A stretch of 64,000 nt of DNA from Bradyrhizobium sp. 1 (GCF_023073315.1 NZ_JADPJH010000033.1:256132-320131), one strand, 5' to 3'; shown: positions 33,907 to 43,310, counted from the stretch's first letter. Numbers and translations are program-made. Notes: generated by a model not told the origin, from the letters alone.

Positions 33907-35376
33907 ATGCGCCCTGGAATGTGGATGATCCAGATGAAGACCAATCTCCGCGCCCGCATGGGCGCGCGCGAGATCTACGAAGCCCTGCGCGACCAGATCT
34001 TGACCCGTGTCTACGGCACTGACGGCCTGCTGCCGTCGTCGCGTGCGCTCGCCGGTGAGATGGGCGTGGCGCGCTCGACAGTCACTGTCGCCTATGAGCA
34101 GCTCGCCGCCGAAGGTTTTATCGAGACCCGCCATGGTGCCCGGCCTCGTGTAGCCCGTGCCGTTGTCGAGCGCGGACGCGTGCGCGTCTCATCCCGGCCG
34201 TCGGCGGGGAAAGTTCGGCTATCGGCCTTCGGCGAGCGGCTGCGGTCGGATCCGCCGCGCTGGACCGAACCGCCGCGCGGGCTGATTGCGAACTTCCGCT
34301 ATGGCGAGCTCGCGCCATCGGACTTCCCGGTGCTGGCGTGGAAGAAAGCCGTGACGGCTGCGATGGCGCGCAAGCCCGAACGTCTCGCCTATGACGACCC
34401 CTGCGGGGCGCTCCGGCTCCGAACCGCGCTTCAGGGTTATCTGTGGCGATCGCGCAGCGTGCGCTGCGAGGTCGATCAGATCGTCGTCGTGAACGGTTCG
34501 CAGCAGGGCCTCGACATCTGCGCGCGCCTGCTGCTCGATTCCAGCGACCGCTTCGTCATGGAAGACCCCGGCTACCAGATGGCGCGGCACACCTTTGCGG
34601 CGACGGGGGCCGAGATGGTGCCTGTCCCGATCGACGCGGGCGGACTGGAGACAGCGCGGCTCGCCGGCATTGATGCGCGCCTCGCCTATGTAACACCGTC
34701 GCATCAATATCCGCTCGGCGGCGTCATGCCGATCGGACGCCGTCACCAATTGCTGGCCTGGGCGCGGAAGACCGACGCCCATGTGATCGAGGATGATTAC
34801 GACAGCGAGTACCGTTACGACACCAAGCCGATTCCGCCGCTGCATGCGCTGGAAGGCGGCGACAACGTGATCTATCTCGGCACCGTCTCCAAGACGCTCT
34901 CTCCGACTCTGCGGATCGGCTATCTCGTCGTGCCGACCGGGCTGCGATCCCTGTTCGCCGCCGCCAAGCAGATCATGGACCGGCACACGCCGCTCATCGA
35001 ACAACACGCCCTCGCCGTGATGCTGGAGAGCGGCGCCTATGAAAGCCATATCAGGCGCGCGCGCAGGCGCAACGCCGAGCGTCAGCAGGCGCTGCTGGAT
35101 GCACTTCGCCGCCGGTTCGGCGATCGTATCAGGATCGAGGGCACGGCCGCGGGCCTGCACGTCGTGGTGTGGTTCGACGATCTGCCAATGAAGCGGGAAG
35201 ACGCATTGGTCAAGGCGGCCCGCGCGAACGGCGTTGGCATCTATCCCGTTTCCGCGCTGTTCGCCGCGTCCCGCCGAAAGACGGTCGGCCTCGTCATGGG
35301 CTATTCGGCGCTGGAGATCGCGCAGATCGAGCGGGGCTGCAAGCTGCTGGCGCAGGCGATGGACAAACTGGACTGA
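33907..35376 (+). CDS. MocR/PdxR-type regulator (GntR HTH plus aminotransferase domain)
   Basis: The 489-residue product combines an N-terminal GntR winged helix (about 15-85; LLPSSRALAGEMGVARSTVTVAYEQLAAEGF) with a fold-type I aminotransferase domain. The latter has VNGSQQGLDICARLLL, the PLP-binding Asp in VIEDDYDSEYRYD, and the Schiff-base Lys near residue 328 in GTVSKTLSPTLRIGY. MocR-type proteins sense PLP or an amine adduct and regulate vitamin B6, taurine or GABA genes. Several ATGs within the first 15 codons could start it. It follows the peroxiredoxin-like gene by 31 bases and precedes the PaiB-like gene by 75. The target is unknown. Confidence 0.88.
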   Translation: MRPGMWMIQMKTNLRARMGAREIYEALRDQILTRVYGTDGLLPSSRALAGEMGVARSTVTVAYEQLAAEGFIETRHGARPRVARAVVERGRVRVSSRPSAGKVRLSAFGERLRSDPPRWTEPPRGLIANFRYGELAPSDFPVLAWKKAVTAAMARKPERLAYDDPCGALRLRTALQGYLWRSRSVRCEVDQIVVVNGSQQGLDICARLLLDSSDRFVMEDPGYQMARHTFAATGAEMVPVPIDAGGLETARLAGIDARLAYVTPSHQYPLGGVMPIGRRHQLLAWARKTDAHVIEDDYDSEYRYDTKPIPPLHALEGGDNVIYLGTVSKTLSPTLRIGYLVVPTGLRSLFAAAKQIMDRHTPLIEQHALAVMLESGAYESHIRRARRRNAERQQALLDALRRRFGDRIRIEGTAAGLHVVVWFDDLPMKREDALVKAARANGVGIYPVSALFAASRRKTVGLVMGYSALEIAQIERGCKLLAQAMDKLD

Positions 35377-35451
35377 TTAAATCGTAGAGAACTGGCTGTT
35401 CCGTGCAGACCAGATTCGCGCTACCTCCGAAACCGAGAACGGAGACACGCC

Positions 35452-36081
35452 ATGTACATCCCCCCGGCCTTCAAGGACGACGACATCGAGAGCATCCGGG
35501 CGACCATTCGCGCCGCCCGCCTCGCCAGCCTGGTGACGGCCACCGCCGAAGGCCCGGTCGCAACGCCCCTGCCGCTGTTCCTCGACGAGAGCGAAGGCGA
35601 GCACGGCGTGCTGTACGGGCATGTAGCGAAAGCCAACCCGCAATGGAAGCTGCCGCCGATCGGCGATGCGCTGGCGATCTTCAGCGGTCCCGACGCCTAT
35701 GTGACGCCGTCCTGGTACGCGACCAAACAGGAAACCGAGAAGGTCGTGCCGACCTGGAATTATGTCGCCGTGCACGCCTATGGTCCGGTCGAATTCTTCC
35801 AGCAGCCCGAGCGCCTGCTCGAAGCCGTAACGCGGCTGACGAACCGGCATGAAGGCGCCCGCGCAAAACCATGGGCCGTCACCGATGCCCCCTCCGATTT
35901 CGTCGCCGCGCAACTGCGCGGGATCGTCGGCGTGCGCATTCCCGTGGTGCGGTTCGAGGGCAAGCGCAAGATGAGCCAGAACCGCCCCGAGGCCGACCGT
36001 GTCGGCGTCGCGCAGGGGCTTGCTGCGAGCGACAACGCGCTTGACCGTGAAGCCGCCGCACTGATCCCGCTTCCGGTCTAG
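35452..36081 (+). CDS. FMN-binding negative transcriptional regulator family protein (PaiB-like)
   Basis: A 209-residue protein with the split-barrel flavin fold typical of PaiB. It shows MYIPPAFKDDDIESIRATIRAARLASLVT at the start, GVLYGHVAKANPQWK and AIFSGPDAYVTPSWYATK, then VPTWNYVAVHAYGPVEFF, and IVGVRIPVVRFEGKRKMSQNRPEADRVGV near the end. In Bacillus, PaiB is encoded with an acetyltransferase PaiA. Here it is not, and it follows a MocR regulator. Its stop codon shares a CTAG with the stop of the convergent NhaA gene. Confidence 0.88.
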   Translation: MYIPPAFKDDDIESIRATIRAARLASLVTATAEGPVATPLPLFLDESEGEHGVLYGHVAKANPQWKLPPIGDALAIFSGPDAYVTPSWYATKQETEKVVPTWNYVAVHAYGPVEFFQQPERLLEAVTRLTNRHEGARAKPWAVTDAPSDFVAAQLRGIVGVRIPVVRFEGKRKMSQNRPEADRVGVAQGLAASDNALDREAAALIPLPV

Positions 36082-37313
36082 TCTCCGCTCTCCCTGCGCT
36101 GGCGCTGGGCGTATTCCGCGCCCCAGCCGAGGCCGAGCGTCACGGCGATGAGCGAGCCGAACAGCACGCCGAGCTTCGCGGCATCCAGCAGCTTGTCGTC
36201 CGTGAACGCGAGCATGGCGATGAAGATCGACATGGTGAAGCCGATGCCGGCCAGAAGACCGATGAGACAGACGCCGCCCCATGAGACATCAGGCGCCAGA
36301 CGGCACCAGCCCGTGCGCACCGCAAGCCAGGTTGCGCCGATCACGCCGATCGGCTTTCCCGCGCAAAGCGCAAGGGCAACGCCGAGCGTCACGAACTGTG
36401 CGCCACCCGCGAGCTCCACGCCTGCGAAACTGACGCCCGCATTCGCCAATGCGAAGATCGGCATGATCCCGTAGGCGACCCATGGATGCAGCGCCGTCTC
36501 GACGCGGATGACCGGCGGCACGATCTCGGGGCGGTTCGATCGCACCGGCGTGATCAATCCGAGCACGACGCCTGCGAGCGTCGGATGGACCCCGGCCATG
36601 AGGAAGCCGGCCCAGACAATGAAGGCCGGAACGATGTAGGCATACGCGGAGCCAAGTCCGATCCGTTGAAGGCCGAGTGCCATGAGCACGCCGAGCGCTG
36701 CGACGATGAAACCGTTGAAATCGAGGCCGCTGGTGTAGAACAGCGCGATGATGAGCACCGCGATGACGTCGTCGATGATCGCAAGCGCCAGAAGAAAGAC
36801 CCGGACGTTGCCGGGAATGGATTTTCCGAGCAGCGCCAGCACGCCGACGGCAAACGCGATGTCGGTTGCGGTCGGTATCGCCCAGCCATTGCTGCGCCCG
36901 GTGACGCTATTAAAGCCCAGATAGATCAACGCGGGGACGATGACCCCGCCGAAAGCCGCCAGCACCGGTAGAATGGCCTGATCCAGTTTGCTGAGCGCGC
37001 CCTCGTGAGTTTCGCGGCGGATCTCCATGCCGACGACGAGGAAGAACACCGTCATCAGCGCGTCGTTGATCCAGAAATGCAGTGGCCGGACGAAACCGAG
37101 CTCGCCGAGGCGAAGCGGAATCGGCAGGTTCCAGATATCATGATAGGAATGGGCAAAGGGTGAGTTCGCCCACAGCAATGCGACCGCCGCGGCCGCAAGC
37201 AGCACGATGCCGCTGATGGCCTCGACATGCAGAAAATGCTGGAGTGTCGTGAGCGCCTGCTCGACGAGACGTTGGGGTTTGGAAAGCTCTTTACCGGGCA
37301 GCTGATCGTTCAT
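36078..37313 (-). CDS. nhaA: Na+/H+ antiporter NhaA
   Basis: A 411-residue antiporter that exchanges cytoplasmic Na+ for periplasmic H+, important in alkaline or salty conditions. About 11-12 membrane helices are visible. The Asp of ATDIAFAVGVLALLG and the paired Asp of ALAIIDDVIAVLIIALFY match the essential D133, D163 and D164 of the E. coli protein. The N-terminal extension of about 25 cytoplasmic residues and a charged tail differ from E. coli. The stop codon TAG overlaps the convergent PaiB-like gene. Confidence 0.94.
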   Translation of the reverse strand: MNDQLPGKELSKPQRLVEQALTTLQHFLHVEAISGIVLLAAAAVALLWANSPFAHSYHDIWNLPIPLRLGELGFVRPLHFWINDALMTVFFLVVGMEIRRETHEGALSKLDQAILPVLAAFGGVIVPALIYLGFNSVTGRSNGWAIPTATDIAFAVGVLALLGKSIPGNVRVFLLALAIIDDVIAVLIIALFYTSGLDFNGFIVAALGVLMALGLQRIGLGSAYAYIVPAFIVWAGFLMAGVHPTLAGVVLGLITPVRSNRPEIVPPVIRVETALHPWVAYGIMPIFALANAGVSFAGVELAGGAQFVTLGVALALCAGKPIGVIGATWLAVRTGWCRLAPDVSWGGVCLIGLLAGIGFTMSIFIAMLAFTDDKLLDAAKLGVLFGSLIAVTLGLGWGAEYAQRQRRESGD

Positions 37314-37502
37314 GGGCGTACGCTCTCAGCGTGGCGGCCCGACCATCGCTTGACCTGTCGCTGCCACATGCAGCGAGCACCCAGGCTTGTTTTACAGGGC
37401 CCGGGATTTAACGCAAGTCACTGCGGCCTGCGTCGGGAACCATCGTCCCGTCAGGTGTGTTGATGCATCTCAGCAAGCATCCTTAGCCTGACAGGAACCC
37501 GC

Positions 37503-38330
37503 ATGTGCCGCTGGATCGCATACCGGGGCGAGACCACCTCGTTCGAACCCTACGTCACCGAACCCGAGCATTCGCTGATCGCGCAGAGCATCCGCTCGCT
37601 GCAATCGACCGCGGGCTCGAATGGCGATGGGTTTGGTCTTGGCTGGTATGGCGAACACCCCGAGCCCGGGCTTTATCGCGAGACGCGTCCGGCCTGGTCG
37701 GACGAAAACCTGCGCTACCTCTGCCGCCATCTGCGCTCGCATCTGTTCTTCGCCCATGTGCGCGCCGCCACCGGCACCGCCGTGACGCGGCAGAACTGTC
37801 ATCCCTTTGCCTGCGGCCAATGGATGTTCATGCACAACGGTTTCGTCGGAAGCTGGAATCGCCTGCGCCGTAAGGTCGAGGCGCTGATTCCCGATGCTTA
37901 CTACCCTTCGCGGCTGGGGACGACTGACTCGGAAGCCGTGTTCCTCGCCATGATGGGCGCCGGGCTCGACAGTGATCCACTGGGCGCCACGCGGCGCGTG
38001 CTGCAATCGCTTGTGGGTCTGGTCAATGAAGGCCAGCTTCGTGAGCGCCTGCGCTTCACCAGCGCTATTGCCAACGGCCGCGACCTCTACGCGTTTCGCG
38101 CCGCGGTCAACGATGCCGCCAATACACTTTACTATCGCGAGGCCGGCAGCCAGGTCGTCGTCGTGTCCGAGCCGTTCGACAAGGAAACGGACTGGACGGA
38201 AGTGCCGCCGAACCACGCCCTGATCGCCCGCGCGTCCGAAAGCGTCAAAATTGTTCCGTTCGAGCTTGCAATTTCCAGTGAGTCCGAGGCGGAACCGGTT
38301 CCTGCCAGACGGATTATTGCCCGCAGGTAA
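37503..38330 (+). CDS. Class II glutamine amidotransferase (EgtC/YafJ type)
   Basis: A 275-residue N-terminal-nucleophile amidotransferase. Cys2 (MCRWIAYRG) becomes the catalytic N-terminal residue after Met removal. The GAT-II fold is seen in NGDGFGLGWYG, FFAHVRAATG, NCHPFACGQWMFMHNG (the Asn-Gly oxyanion hole) and GTTDSEAVFLAMM. This single-domain version matches EgtC/YafJ, where EgtC removes the gamma-glutamyl group from an ergothioneine precursor. It ends 17 bases before a GCS2-type ligase gene on the same strand, which could add that group. Function as hydrolase on another gamma-glutamyl compound is equally possible. Confidence 0.86.
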   Translation: MCRWIAYRGETTSFEPYVTEPEHSLIAQSIRSLQSTAGSNGDGFGLGWYGEHPEPGLYRETRPAWSDENLRYLCRHLRSHLFFAHVRAATGTAVTRQNCHPFACGQWMFMHNGFVGSWNRLRRKVEALIPDAYYPSRLGTTDSEAVFLAMMGAGLDSDPLGATRRVLQSLVGLVNEGQLRERLRFTSAIANGRDLYAFRAAVNDAANTLYYREAGSQVVVVSEPFDKETDWTEVPPNHALIARASESVKIVPFELAISSESEAEPVPARRIIARR

Positions 38331-38347
38331 CCACTGCCGGGTGGCTC

Positions 38348-39577
38348 ATGACATTTGCTTCAGACGTTTTGAAATTGCTGCGCCTTGATTCTTCCGACGA
38401 CAAGCAGCACCTCGTCATTCGCTCCGCCGGCGGACGCGGCAAGGCGGCGGAATATTCATTCGGCATCGAGGAGGAATATTTCCTCGCCGACCGCCGGACT
38501 TTCGAGGTCGCGATCGAAACACCCAACGCGCTGTTCGAATCGGCGAACTGGTCCACCGGCGGCCAGGCCATGCGCGAGATGCTGCAATCCCAGCTCGAGG
38601 TTGCGACGAATGTTCACGTCGATGTCAATGACGCGCGGGAAGAACTGCGCTTCCTGCGCCGCGAGGTTGCCAACGTCGCCGCGCAATATGGCTTCGTCAT
38701 CATGGCCTGCGGCACGCATCCGACGGCGGTGTGGCGCATGTCGCAGCCGAGCCCGAAGCCGCGCTATGAGGAGATGATCGAGGATCTGCGCAGCATCGGC
38801 CACCGCAACATGATGTGCGGCATGCATGTGCACGTGCAATTGCCCGATCCCGAGAAGCGCATGGCGGTGATGCGCGCGATGCTGCCGCATCTGCCGCTGT
38901 TCATCGCGCTGGCGGCCTCCTCCCCGTTCTGGAATGGCCACAAGACAGGGCTGAAAGGCTACCGGCTGGCGGCCTATTCCGAACTGCCGCGCACCGGAAT
39001 GCCCGAGCTGTTCGAGAACCGGCAGGATTACGACGAATATATCGGCGCGCTGCAGCGCTCCGGCGTCATCCCCGATGAAAGCCATATCTGGTGGGCGATG
39101 CGCCCCTCCATGAAGCACCCGACGCTGGAACTGCGCGCGCCCGACACCTGCACCCTGGTCGACGACGCCGTTGCCATCGCCTCGCTCTATCGCTGCCTGA
39201 CGCGGCATCTCTATCTGCGGCCTCATTTGTCGAAGGAGGTCACGGTCGTCGAGCGCGCGATCGCCGTGGAGAACAAATGGCGCGCGCAGCGCTACGGCAC
39301 CGATTGCATCTTTGCTTCCAGGGATGGGCCGGTCACGATCTCCGAGCTGCTCTCCCGCGTGATCGACGACATCATTGGCGACGCGGCCGCGCTGAATTGC
39401 ACCGCCGAGGTCGAGTACTGCCGCACTATCGTGGAACGCGGCAGTTCCGCCGAATTCCAGCTTCGCGCCTACCGTGAAAACGGCGACGACATCGCATCCG
39501 TGTCACGATGGATCGCTACATCTACGATCTCCGGAACGAGCGCTCCGGTCGGACGCAGTGCTCAGGCGTCGTCATAG
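38348..39577 (+). CDS. Carboxylate-amine ligase (GCS2/YbdK family)
   Basis: A 409-residue ATP-dependent carboxylate-amine ligase. The GCS2 fold shows AEYSFGIEEEYFLADRR at about 36-52, containing the metal-ligand Glu pair, then TGGQAMREMLQSQLEVATNVH, VIMACGTHPTA, MCGMHVHVQLPD and HPTLELRAPDTC. Relatives join glutamate to cysteine or amines (YbdK, EgtA). The first 30 residues form an extra N-terminal part. The C-terminus (DIASVSRWIATSTISG) appears complete. Placed right after the class II amidotransferase, it suggests a gamma-glutamyl transfer and removal pair. Confidence 0.87.
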   Translation: MTFASDVLKLLRLDSSDDKQHLVIRSAGGRGKAAEYSFGIEEEYFLADRRTFEVAIETPNALFESANWSTGGQAMREMLQSQLEVATNVHVDVNDAREELRFLRREVANVAAQYGFVIMACGTHPTAVWRMSQPSPKPRYEEMIEDLRSIGHRNMMCGMHVHVQLPDPEKRMAVMRAMLPHLPLFIALAASSPFWNGHKTGLKGYRLAAYSELPRTGMPELFENRQDYDEYIGALQRSGVIPDESHIWWAMRPSMKHPTLELRAPDTCTLVDDAVAIASLYRCLTRHLYLRPHLSKEVTVVERAIAVENKWRAQRYGTDCIFASRDGPVTISELLSRVIDDIIGDAAALNCTAEVEYCRTIVERGSSAEFQLRAYRENGDDIASVSRWIATSTISGTSAPVGRSAQASS

Positions 39578-39639
39578 CGCCCGCGCAAGCTTCGGCGGCC
39601 AAGGTGCCGCCCTCGAACTCGATGATCGTGGAGCAACAC

Positions 39640-39825
39640 ATGAACCGCACTACGTCCTGCACCGGCTGCGGTCATGCACTTGTCCCGATGCTGACGGCCA
39701 AAGGCCGCGCGGAACCGAGCTGCCTCTGGTGCGAAGGCATCGACGCGCGCACGTTGGAGATGGCGAAGTGGGCCGACAGCCCGTCCGGCAAACCCGAGCG
39801 GATCGCCCGTCAATCGTTCGAATGA
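39640..39825 (+). CDS. Small zinc-ribbon-like protein (CxxC motifs)
   Basis: A 61-residue protein with MNRTTSCTGCGHALVPMLTAKGRAEPSCLWC, two CxxC pairs spaced like a zinc ribbon, followed by a polar tail. The in-frame start at 39508 would add a segment overlapping the ligase gene's end and is unlikely. It lies 62 bases after the ligase stop on the same strand. I do not recognise the family. Its role may be metal binding or partner binding. Confidence 0.55.
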   Translation: MNRTTSCTGCGHALVPMLTAKGRAEPSCLWCEGIDARTLEMAKWADSPSGKPERIARQSFE

Positions 39826-40186
39826 GCGGTTTCGGACTCCCGGCCGGCGCACATTCAATGATCCTTTAGTGATCCTTGCCGCCTTTACGGCTGCATGCCC
39901 TTTGCAGGACATGCCGCCAAATTAGACAAGACACGTCTCTCCCCTGGACCTGCGGGCTTTGCGACCAAGACCCACGCCGGCCAGCGAAACGGTCATCTAA
40001 CCTCAGGCACAACCTCGATTTTTCTCTTCCCGCGTGGAGCCGAGGGGGCCCACGCGCCGCGCCGCACACCAACTGGCCCAGAATTCGCAAGACATCATCA
40101 GGCCTGATTCCCTGCCCTCCCACGACAAGGAGCAGCAAGACGCGTGCGCCAGCTCCGGGATGAACGGCCCAGGATCGGAGAATGCC
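39826..40186. other. Intergenic region upstream of the cupin gene
   Basis: About 360 bases without a recognisable gene. Upstream in-frame codons of the cupin gene reach 40034 but encode unlikely residues. The promoter for the cupin gene should lie here. I see no terminator or repeat. Confidence 0.4.
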
Positions 40187-41326
40187 ATGAACGTGCATGC
40201 CGCGGGCGATCTTAAATTCACCGGCCTCACCCGCCCGGATGGTTCCCCCCTTCGCCTCAATGAGCAGGACTTCGTCGCGATCGACCGCGACAAGAATGCC
40301 AAGTTCGAGGCGACCTACCGGCCGCAAGCGCTCTACAACCGCGCCAACGAGGGCTTCCACGCCAACAACGAAACCTTCCTGCTGCACGAAGTCGCGACCA
40401 ATCTTCCGATCTACCTGCCCGACACCGGTCCCACGGATTTCCATCTTCATCTGCCGCCGGGCGGCTTCCAGCTCGTGCTGGTCACCTCGGGCGCATTCAC
40501 CTTCGATTACGACGGGCGCTTCTACAATGTCGGCCCCGGCGCGGTGATGCTGCAAAGCGCGATCGTGCACCGCCAGCTGTTCTACACGTGGTCCGGATTG
40601 TCGACCGAGGAGAACCTGAAGACGCCGCAGACAGTGGCGCCGGATCCGATTTCCATGGGCTATTCCGGCAAATTTCTCGAAGCCTTCATCACCGATCCGA
40701 CGACCTTTCCGAACCCGACCATCGTCGGTCCGGAGCAGATCAACGAAGACGAGACGCCACGGGTGGCATGGAGCCACCCTCTGCATGATCGCCCCGCGGA
40801 CGCAGGCTTTTGGCTCCAGGACCCCTTGGCGCTGGATGCGCTGTTCAAGCCGCTCACCGATAGTCCGGTCAAATCATCCATGCCGGTCCATGTACGCGAC
40901 ATCGGCATCGAAGTGCCGAGCGGTCATCTCGTCACCGGCCACATCATCGCAACCGACCCACGCGGCCAGTCGCTGTTGCCAAAGAGCCCGTCGATCGCTG
41001 CGGACTCGACCTGCTTTGCCAAGGGCGAGGTCGTCATCTATCGCGTCATCCGCGGCACGGCCGAGTTCAAGAAGAAGACCGGCGAGAGCTTCGAACTCGC
41101 GGCTGGCGATGTCGTCACGGCGGGCAAGAACGCGATCAGCCTGATCGGCGTCGGTGAAAACACCCAGGTGCTGCGGCTCGGCCTTCTCAAGGGCATGAAC
41201 GAGCTTTGCAGCTGGTCGCCGACACAGCGCGACCAGATCGACGGCCTCGCCGGCCAGATCATCACGCACAAGGACGTCCGCCCCCTGCGCACTGAAGGCC
41301 ACCCGGTCGGATATCTGTACGGCTAG
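40187..41326 (+). CDS. Cupin-fold protein of unknown function
   Basis: A 379-residue protein with two double-stranded beta-helix regions. The first (about 85-135) reads FHLHLPPGGFQLVLVTSGAFTFDYDG and GPGAVMLQSAIVHRQLFYT. The second (about 255-350) reads HLVTGHIIATDPRG, VVIYRVIRGTAEFKKKTGESFELAAGDVVTAG. The His-x-His and late His would bind a metal in the first half. The start codon follows GGAG at 8 bases. A bicupin oxygenase or isomerase is possible, and I cannot identify it more closely. Confidence 0.7.
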   Translation: MNVHAAGDLKFTGLTRPDGSPLRLNEQDFVAIDRDKNAKFEATYRPQALYNRANEGFHANNETFLLHEVATNLPIYLPDTGPTDFHLHLPPGGFQLVLVTSGAFTFDYDGRFYNVGPGAVMLQSAIVHRQLFYTWSGLSTEENLKTPQTVAPDPISMGYSGKFLEAFITDPTTFPNPTIVGPEQINEDETPRVAWSHPLHDRPADAGFWLQDPLALDALFKPLTDSPVKSSMPVHVRDIGIEVPSGHLVTGHIIATDPRGQSLLPKSPSIAADSTCFAKGEVVIYRVIRGTAEFKKKTGESFELAAGDVVTAGKNAISLIGVGENTQVLRLGLLKGMNELCSWSPTQRDQIDGLAGQIITHKDVRPLRTEGHPVGYLYG

Positions 41327-41329
41327 GCG

Positions 41330-42718
41330 CTATTCCGCCGCCTGCCGCACGTGGCGGGCGGTCGGCGTGCGCATCGTGACCAGCTCTTCGGCCGCGGTCG
41401 GATGCAGCGCGATCGTCGCGTCGAAATCGGCCTTGGTCGCCTTCATCTTGATCGCGATCGCGACCACCTGGGTGACCTCGGCCGCGGCATCGCCGACGAT
41501 GTGGCAGCCAAGCACGCGGTCGGTCGAGCCGTCGACGACGAGCTTCATCAGCACGCGGGTGTCGCGGCCGGACATCGTCGCCTTGATCGGGCGGAAATTC
41601 GTCTTGTAGATGTCGACGTGGCTGAATTGCGCGCGCGCCTCGGTTTCCGTCAGACCGACCGTGCCGACCTCCGGCTGCGAAAACACCGCGGTCGGGATGG
41701 TGGAATGATCGACCTGCACCTCGCGCTTGCCGAACACGGTGTCGGCGAAGGCATGGCCCTCGCGGATCGCGACCGGCGTCAGGTTGAAGCGATGGGTGAC
41801 GTCGCCGATCGCGTAGATGCTGTCGACCGAGCTCTTCGAAAAATGGTCGACCGCGATGCCGCCATTCCTGGGGTTGATGGCGACGCCGGCCTTCTCCAGG
41901 CCGAGATTGGCCACCGCCGGATGGCGCCCGATCGCGAACATTACCTGGTCGGAGGCAATGCTCGAACCGTTCGACAGATGGGTGGTGAACTCCTCGCCGT
42001 GACGATCGACCTTCGCCACCGTGCAACCAGTGAGGATGGTGATGCCCTGCTTCTCCATCTCGGTGCGAACATGAGCGCGAACGTCTTCATCGAAGCCGCG
42101 CAGAATGTTGTCGCCGCGATAGATCACAGTGACGTCGGAGCCGAAGCCGGCAAAGATGCCGGCGAATTCCAGCGCGATGTAGCCGCCGCCCTGGATCACG
42201 ATCCGCTTCGGCAGCCTCGCAAGGTGAAAGACCTCGTTGGATGAGATCACGTGCTCGATGCCGGGGATCGAGGCGCCATGGTTGGGCGCGCCGCCGGTGG
42301 CGATCAGGATGTATTTGGCGGTGATCTTCCTGTCGTTCTCGAGCAGGCGGACGGTGTGCTTGTCCTCGATCACCGCGCGGCTCTTGACGATCTGCGCGCC
42401 GGACTTCTCGACATTCGTCGTGTAGGCCGCCTCCAGCCGCGCGATCTCCTTGTCCTTGTTGGCGATCAGCGTCGGCCAGTCGAAGGTGGCGGGCGGAACG
42501 GTCCAGCCGAAGCCGGCGGCATCTTCCAGCTCGTGACGGAAATGCGATCCGATCACGAACAGCTTCTTCGGGACGCAACCGCGGATCACGCAGGTCCCGC
42601 CCATGCGGTACTCTTCCGCGATCATGACGCGGGCGCCGTAGCCCGCCGCGATGCGGGCGGCACGCACGCCGCCCGAACCGCCACCGATGACAAAGAGGTC
42701 GACGTCGAATTCAGCCAT
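41330..42718 (-). CDS. gor: Glutathione-disulfide reductase
   Basis: This enzyme reduces glutathione disulfide with NADPH. The 462-residue flavoprotein has the FAD motif GGGSGGVRAARIA, the redox-active pair in GGTCVIRGCVPKKLF (C43 and C48), the NAD(P) motif GGGYIALEFAGIFAGFG, and the C-terminal dimer domain with HPTAAEEL, where the His acts as proton donor. The typical Arg residues for NADPH appear after the second motif (YRGDNILRGFD). It has a GGAG site 7 bases before the ATG. It converges with the cupin gene. A DUF2059 gene lies upstream on the same strand. Confidence 0.94.
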   Translation of the reverse strand: MAEFDVDLFVIGGGSGGVRAARIAAGYGARVMIAEEYRMGGTCVIRGCVPKKLFVIGSHFRHELEDAAGFGWTVPPATFDWPTLIANKDKEIARLEAAYTTNVEKSGAQIVKSRAVIEDKHTVRLLENDRKITAKYILIATGGAPNHGASIPGIEHVISSNEVFHLARLPKRIVIQGGGYIALEFAGIFAGFGSDVTVIYRGDNILRGFDEDVRAHVRTEMEKQGITILTGCTVAKVDRHGEEFTTHLSNGSSIASDQVMFAIGRHPAVANLGLEKAGVAINPRNGGIAVDHFSKSSVDSIYAIGDVTHRFNLTPVAIREGHAFADTVFGKREVQVDHSTIPTAVFSQPEVGTVGLTETEARAQFSHVDIYKTNFRPIKATMSGRDTRVLMKLVVDGSTDRVLGCHIVGDAAAEVTQVVAIAIKMKATKADFDATIALHPTAAEELVTMRTPTARHVRQAAE

Positions 42719-42761
42719 TGTCCACTCCGACCTCTTTCAGGGACTCCCTAGATAGGTATCC

Positions 42762-43310
42762 TCAGATTTCCTTGCCACGCTTGCGCATCTCGGCGCGGAA
42801 GGCACCCATCACGGTCTCGGAGAAGTTCTGGGCCCAGGAGTTCATGAAGGCCATGCTGAGCCCGATCGCGCGCGGCTCGGCGTCGATCAGCTTCTTGCCC
42901 AGCGGCGACCTGTAGAAAGTGACGAGATCCTTCAGCTCCTGCTCGGTGAACTCGCTCGCATAGATCTGCGCCATGCCATCGCCGATCTCGTTCTGGCGGC
43001 CCTGGAGCTGCTGAGCGACGATCGGGGCGACCTCGTTGAGATCCTTCTGATAGTTGAGGTTCTGCTGGGTCAGCGCGATCTTGGTCTTCTCGACGAGACC
43101 GGGCACGGCGCCCTGATACATCGCCGTCGCGTTCTTGATCTGCAGAATCTCCTTGGCCGCCGCAACCGCTGCCGGCGAAGCTTTCGGCTGGGCCGACGCC
43201 GCGGCTGCCTTGGGGGCCGGCGCAGGCTGCTGCGCGACGGCCGGGACAGCCGAGAGGGCCAGTCCCACGGTCAAGGTCACGGCCGGCAACAATTTCAACA
43301 CGCTCTTCAT
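42762..43310 (-). CDS. DUF2059 domain-containing exported protein
   Basis: A 182-residue protein with a signal peptide (VLKLLPAVTLTVGLALSAVPAVAQ, cleavage about residue 26) and a Pro/Ala-rich linker. The DUF2059 domain follows, with MAQIYASEFTEQELKDLVTFYRSPLGKKLIDAEP. The domain is a small helical bundle of unknown function found in exported proteobacterial proteins. The start overlaps the stop of rpiA by 4 bases (ATGA), so the two genes are coupled. Confidence 0.88.
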   Translation of the reverse strand: MKSVLKLLPAVTLTVGLALSAVPAVAQQPAPAPKAAAASAQPKASPAAVAAAKEILQIKNATAMYQGAVPGLVEKTKIALTQQNLNYQKDLNEVAPIVAQQLQGRQNEIGDGMAQIYASEFTEQELKDLVTFYRSPLGKKLIDAEPRAIGLSMAFMNSWAQNFSETVMGAFRAEMRKRGKEI

